Shown here one piece after another: positions 60,849 to 64,000 of a stretch of 64,000 bases of DNA. The stretch covers positions 62,001-126,000 of the forward strand of contig NZ_JAOTPL010000001.1 in the NCBI RefSeq assembly GCF_025631005.1. Reading direction: 5' to 3'. Below the pieces are notes generated by a model. The model made no database searches. It worked only from the letters and a program-made list of their open reading frames with translations, and was not told where the DNA came from. Source of the stretch: Haoranjiania flava (GTDB lineage Bacteria > Bacteroidota > Bacteroidia > Chitinophagales > Chitinophagaceae). The position numbers and the translations under genes are program-made. Positions within the stretch are counted from its first letter, which is position 1; the number at the start of each line of letters is the position of its first letter.

Positions 60849-60882
60849 TTCATTTTGTCTTCATGTTGCAGGAATAGTTTTG
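60849..60882 (+). promoter_or_regulatory. Second copy of the response-regulator operator, upstream of the DUF4382 gene
   Basis: TTCAT (60849-60853) and TTCAT (60860-60864) with 11-bp period, GTTG after the second, and TAGTTTTG (60875-60882), an exact -7 box. Eighteen of the 20 bases from the first TTCAT through GTTG agree with 57407-57426, and the spacing to the -7 box is identical. It begins 2 nt after the kinase stop. Confidence 0.78.
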
Positions 60883-60925
60883 TGCCCACAACACTAAAAG
60901 AACTATAACCTTAAAAGCAACTAAG

Positions 60926-61708
60926 ATGAAAAAAACATTATGCGCACTCGCTGCTCTGGTATCGCTGGGAGCTATATCATGCACAAAAAATAATGGTATA
61001 GATCATTCAGCAGCTACCTCAACAGTTTCCATTGCACTCACAGATGCGCCGGCGCTGTATGAGGCAGTTTATATAGACATCCGGGAAATATCCGTAGGCG
61101 TGGACACTGCCTGGAGAACCCTGAACTATACACCACAATTGTACAACCTGCTCGATTTAAGAAACGGCCAGGAAGCAATGATGGGCAGGGTGCAGGTGCC
61201 TTCAGGCGATCTGAACCAGATCAGGCTATTATTGGGAGATAACAGCTACGTGGTAGCCGACGGCATGAAACATCCCCTGAAAGTACCTTCAGGAGAATCA
61301 AGCGGCCTGAAGCTGAAGCTGAACAAAACATTAGAGCCCGGGGTAGCATACAAAATTTGGATAGATTTTGATGCCGCCGGATCAATCGTACAAACAGGCA
61401 ATGACCAGTATATCTTAAAGCCTGTTGTAAGAACATTCAGTGAAGAAACCAACGGTCAAATATGGGGTAAAGTACTCCCCGCAGAAGCACAGGCACTGGT
61501 AAAAATTGCCAGAGAAGGCAGTACGGATACCTTAACTGCAATACCTTTTGCTGACGGTACTTATAAATTTATAGGCTTGCAAGACGGCACTTACCATATT
61601 GTGTACGACGCAAACCAGTCCACACTTTACAAAGACAGCACCAAAACTAATGTGGGTGTCACTTACGGCAAGATCACTGATCTGGGCACAATGATACTCG
61701 TAAAATAG
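60926..61708 (+). CDS. DUF4382 domain lipoprotein
   Basis: 260 residues with a lipoprotein signal (LGAISCTKNN, Cys19). Residues about 33-165 form DUF4382 (VSIALTDAPALYEAVYIDIREISVGVD ... MGRVQVPSGDLNQIRLLLGDNSYV), and the C-terminal 90 residues are a carboxypeptidase-regulatory-like beta-sandwich (QIWGKVLPAEAQALVKIAREGSTDTL ... YHIVYD). Such proteins are envelope-attached and of unknown role. Under its own copy of the two-component operator, so a probable output gene of that system. Confidence 0.85.
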   Translation: MKKTLCALAALVSLGAISCTKNNGIDHSAATSTVSIALTDAPALYEAVYIDIREISVGVDTAWRTLNYTPQLYNLLDLRNGQEAMMGRVQVPSGDLNQIRLLLGDNSYVVADGMKHPLKVPSGESSGLKLKLNKTLEPGVAYKIWIDFDAAGSIVQTGNDQYILKPVVRTFSEETNGQIWGKVLPAEAQALVKIAREGSTDTLTAIPFADGTYKFIGLQDGTYHIVYDANQSTLYKDSTKTNVGVTYGKITDLGTMILVK

Positions 61709-61743
61709 TTGTTGAAACTATAACCCTTGACAACAACCAACCA

Positions 61744-61777
61744 GGCAGTTTCCTTCACGGGAAGCTGCCATTTTCTT
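61744..61777. terminator. Terminator between the DUF4382 and AI-2E genes
   Basis: GGCAG-T-TTCC / GGAA-G-CTGCC, about 10 bp, followed on the plus strand by ATTTTCTT. It lies at the convergent 3' ends and may serve both. Confidence 0.75.
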
Positions 61778-62873
61778 AATCCTTGCTCGGTACATTTTTA
61801 AGAAGCACTTCTTCCTGCTTTTCAAGCTGAGCTTGTTCTATAGCTGCAACCAATTCTTGTTTTTTCCCGAATTCTGTACGGTATACTTTAGTAAGCAATA
61901 TAAAATAAGACAGTAATAACGGCCCAAATATCAAGCCCATCATGCCAAACAAATTCAACCCGAGTATAACGCCGAATACGGTTATCAGCGGATGTACATC
62001 TCCTATCTTTTTTAAGATAGTAAAACGCAAAACATTATCAATCCCGCCAACAGCAATTAAGCAATAGAGCGTAAGCCCTATACCTCTTCCTATTTCCCCG
62101 GTGGCAAATACCACAATACAAACCGGGACCCAAATAACCATAGTGCCTACAACAGGGATTACAGATGCCACACCGGTCAATATTCCCCAGAGGAAAAAAT
62201 TATTTACTCCAAAGATCCAATAACCTATGATAGCTACAATACCCTGGCAAATAGCTAACAATGGAATACCCAAAGCATTAGACCTGACCATCATTTTTGT
62301 TTCGGCCCAAATATCCTGTACATTTTCCTGGCTGAAAGGAAGAAACACTGCAAGGCGTCTTTCCATATTCCTGCTGTTGATTTGCATAAAATACAGGATG
62401 AAAAATGCCGTAGCAATATTGGCAAAAATGGCAGCAATGCTATTGAGCATTTTAGGTATGTAACCCGCTATTTTCTGCACCTGCGACATCAGCGCTCCTT
62501 CTGAAAGATTAATATTGCGCAGAACAGGTTTAGAAGCCATAAATTCTTTTACAGCATTAAATTTTTCTATGATCACCGGGGTATTCTTAATAAGCGCATC
62601 TACCTGGGGAATCAATATTTCTACAATGGCCCATAGCGGGATAGCCAGTGAAATCAGGGAGGCAATTATAATAAAAGTACTTGCCAGCCAGGGCGCCCAA
62701 TTTTTTTCTTCTACCAGGCGATTATAAAAATTGCGAAATAAAATATACAGGGTGATTGCCCCTAATACTCCCGGGATAAAATAAGAAAGATTTTTCCCAA
62801 TAAGAATTAATAACAGCAATATAAGCAGCAATAAAGCAACCTGAGTAATAATCCTGTTACTTATTTTTTCCAT
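61776..62873 (-). CDS. AI-2E family transporter (PerM/YhhT-like)
   Basis: 365 residues with about seven or eight helices. The N-terminal pair (ALLLLILLLLILIGKNLSYF, GVLGAITLYILFRNF), a middle soluble stretch (PQVDALIKNTPVIIEKFNAVKEF) and the later conserved GVASVIPVVGTMVIWVP and HPLITVFGVILGLNLFGMMGLIFGPLL are all family marks. Members export diverse small molecules or Na+; an AI-2 role is not implied. Monocistronic. Confidence 0.93.
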   Translation of the reverse strand: MEKISNRIITQVALLLLILLLLILIGKNLSYFIPGVLGAITLYILFRNFYNRLVEEKNWAPWLASTFIIIASLISLAIPLWAIVEILIPQVDALIKNTPVIIEKFNAVKEFMASKPVLRNINLSEGALMSQVQKIAGYIPKMLNSIAAIFANIATAFFILYFMQINSRNMERRLAVFLPFSQENVQDIWAETKMMVRSNALGIPLLAICQGIVAIIGYWIFGVNNFFLWGILTGVASVIPVVGTMVIWVPVCIVVFATGEIGRGIGLTLYCLIAVGGIDNVLRFTILKKIGDVHPLITVFGVILGLNLFGMMGLIFGPLLLSYFILLTKVYRTEFGKKQELVAAIEQAQLEKQEEVLLKNVPSKD

Positions 62874-62987
62874 AAACGGTTAAACTATGAGATGAGCATT
62901 AGTGTTGTCTTTGCGAAATAACAACATAATTTCCAACCGATAAAAAATATCTATGGAAACACATTTGGTATAATAATGCCGCTTTAC

Positions 62988-63413
62988 TTAATAAATAAGA
63001 TTTACAGATATAGTCTTATTATTTGTAAGTGAGAATTTTACACTTTTAAAGGAAGGCGCTGCAAATTTCGGACGTACATTATTAGAAAAGCCATAGCCTT
63101 CTTTGGGAATGCCCAGCATATTAAAATTACACCTTCCGTCTGCATTTTCATCGTGCATAACGGCTATGGCATATTCACCATCCGGCAGATCTTTAAAAGT
63201 ATACTTTGTATTAGGCGCTGCCTTTAAAACTACCTTTTTAAATTGTTTGTTTTCTTTAGGAAAATCTGTTGATTTATTAAATAAGCCTACTTCAATGTTT
63301 CCCGAACGGTTTTTTACATTGGGTATCACTATTGTAAGATTATTCCCTCCACCATCAGCGAAAGCGATGGACGAGATCATAAGCAATAAAACCAGGAGGT
63401 TGATATGTTTCAT
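62988..63413 (-). CDS. DUF2141 domain secreted protein
   Basis: 141 residues with a signal peptide (LLVLLLMISSIAFADGG). One beta-sandwich: NLTIVIPNVKNRSGNIEVGLFN, FKDLPDGEYAIAVMHDENADGRCNFNMLGIPKEGYGFSNN, matching DUF2141 with its conserved HDEN.DG and GIP.EGYGFS. Periplasmic or surface protein of unknown role. Its ATG lies in a TTTCATGTGTATT sequence (plus strand), the same motif as the right end of the hairpin repeats stacked just upstream. Confidence 0.85.
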   Translation of the reverse strand: MKHINLLVLLLMISSIAFADGGGNNLTIVIPNVKNRSGNIEVGLFNKSTDFPKENKQFKKVVLKAAPNTKYTFKDLPDGEYAIAVMHDENADGRCNFNMLGIPKEGYGFSNNVRPKFAAPSFKSVKFSLTNNKTISVNLIY

Positions 63414-63425
63414 GTGTATTTATTT

Positions 63426-63720
63426 AGTTCGCCGCTTTGCGGCTGTTTTTAATGGTCACATGGAATAGCCTTTATTCATTCGCGGTTGGTATGCAACTTG
63501 GCTTATGGCTATTTCATGTGTATATATTTAATTTTTTCTGTTTGTCACATGGAATAACCTTTATTATTCGCGGCTGGTATACAAATGTGTTTATGGCTAT
63601 TTCCTGTGTATATATTTATTTGTTTTTTAATTGCCACATGGAATAACCATTTCTTTAGATTCAATACTCATTCCCGCTTGGAAGATTCTTAATCTTCATG
63701 GTTATTTGATGTGTGTATAT
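63426..63720. repeat. Hairpin repeat array, locus B (GCCGC element plus three units)
   Basis: AGTTC-GCCGC-TTT-GCGGC-T at 63426-63444, then three units at about 63454-63530, 63544-63617 and 63633-63720. The first is over 90% identical to the first unit of locus A at 10068. Arms: CACATGGAATAGCC / GGCTATTTCATGTG; the third unit has a different middle (TTTAGATTCAATACTCATTCCCGC), matching the long type of locus A. AT-rich linkers as in locus A. Confidence 0.85.
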
Positions 63721-63767
63721 TTTGTTTGTTTAATAATTAAATTTTCCTGAAACCCTGCACAACATTA

Positions 63768-64000
63768 TCAATGAAAGAATCTGGATATAAGCTTCCCGTC
63801 CTTGTTTCTCATAGCAGCCAAAGGCTCTGATTTTTTTACAAGCTGTTTTTTTATAAAACCTGCAAATGGTTTTGTAAGTATTCTTACAAACGGATTCACA
63901 TTCTTCTTCACATCCTCAAAATAGGTATCCAATGTATCCTGGCGGAAATGAACAATATTTTCCAGATCTGCACCGTCTGCATAATAACCACAATGAAAAT
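63768..64000 (-). CDS. C-terminal part of an unidentified protein, truncated by window edge
   Basis: The minus-strand frame is open from the right edge to a TGA at 63768-63770: about 77 codons with clear coding character (HFRQDTLDTYFEDVKKNVNP, FVRILTKPFAGFIKKQLVKK, ending NKDGKLISRFFH). Amphipathic and basic, no motif that I can place. The start and most of the protein lie outside the window. The hairpin array B lies downstream of its stop. Confidence 0.65.
   Translation of the reverse strand, partial: FHCGYYADGADLENIVHFRQDTLDTYFEDVKKNVNPFVRILTKPFAGFIKKQLVKKSEPLAAMRNKDGKLISRFFH

Overview
The window comes from a Bacteroidota chromosome, most likely a member of the Chitinophagaceae/Chitinophagales (this rank is inferred from gene families and gene order; no rRNA gene is present). 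The evidence is a SusC/SusD pair, many -7 boxes of the Bacteroidota type TAnnTTTG, almost no Shine-Dalgarno sequences, an hpf - tRNA(Thr,Tyr,Gly,Thr) - tuf - tRNA-Trp - secE - nusG block, DUF1543, DUF4397, DUF4382 and DUF2141 proteins, a Rho with a long disordered insert, and 7-bp intergenic tandem repeats. Both ends cut a gene (murA on the left, an unidentified minus-strand gene on the right).

Layout. 1-9.1 kb: murA(partial)-gmk, an outer-membrane porin, glutamate synthase gltB-gltD, an isolated tRNA-Arg with its own promoter and terminator. 9.2-15.9 kb: a minus-strand SusC-SusD pair and a secreted endonuclease/exonuclease/phosphatase (EEP) protein, separated by an array of hairpin repeats. 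16-19.3 kb: DUF4397 lipoprotein, ECF sigma factor and a protein with an inner-membrane helix, a disordered linker and a C-terminal outer-membrane-barrel-like region (Dma-type anti-sigma architecture). 19.4-23.6 kb: tex, a REP palindrome array carrying its own RAYT transposase, and a DnaQ-like exonuclease. 24-32.8 kb: valS, then a Crp/Fnr regulator with a dyad operator and a sulfur/persulfide operon (TauE, TlpA-like, thioredoxin, persulfide dioxygenase-rhodanese, rhodanese, DUF2892, two YeeE/YedE halves, GNAT).

32.8-41.7 kb: DUF1543, a 48-residue protein, an esterase, nusG-secE-tRNA-Trp-tuf with four more tRNAs, hpf, recF, pdhA, a TPR protein and ribH. 42-51.2 kb: an MBL hydrolase, a peptidoglycan amidase lipoprotein, adk, cysS between two membrane-anchored EEP paralogues, a thioesterase, a TetR regulator and rnhA. 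51.5-57.3 kb: rho, purH, comEC. 57.4-61.7 kb: a small basic secreted protein, an outer-membrane protein, an OmpR/HisKA two-component system and a DUF4382 lipoprotein. 61.8-64 kb: an AI-2E family exporter, a DUF2141 protein preceded by a second copy of the hairpin-repeat array, and a truncated gene.

Main observations. (i) The two transcription units that bracket the two-component genes carry the same TTCAT-N6-TTCAT direct repeat at identical distance (26 nt) from a TAnnTTTG box, so this looks like a self-contained envelope-stress or sensing regulon whose operator can be read directly. (ii) The sigma/Dma-like pair. (iii) The hairpin-repeat family in front of minus-strand genes at two loci, with degenerate relatives at two more. 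(iv) The RAYT/REP array with a 30-bp perfect palindrome. (v) The TGTAAC-N4-GTTACA site between the Crp-type regulator and the sulfur operon.
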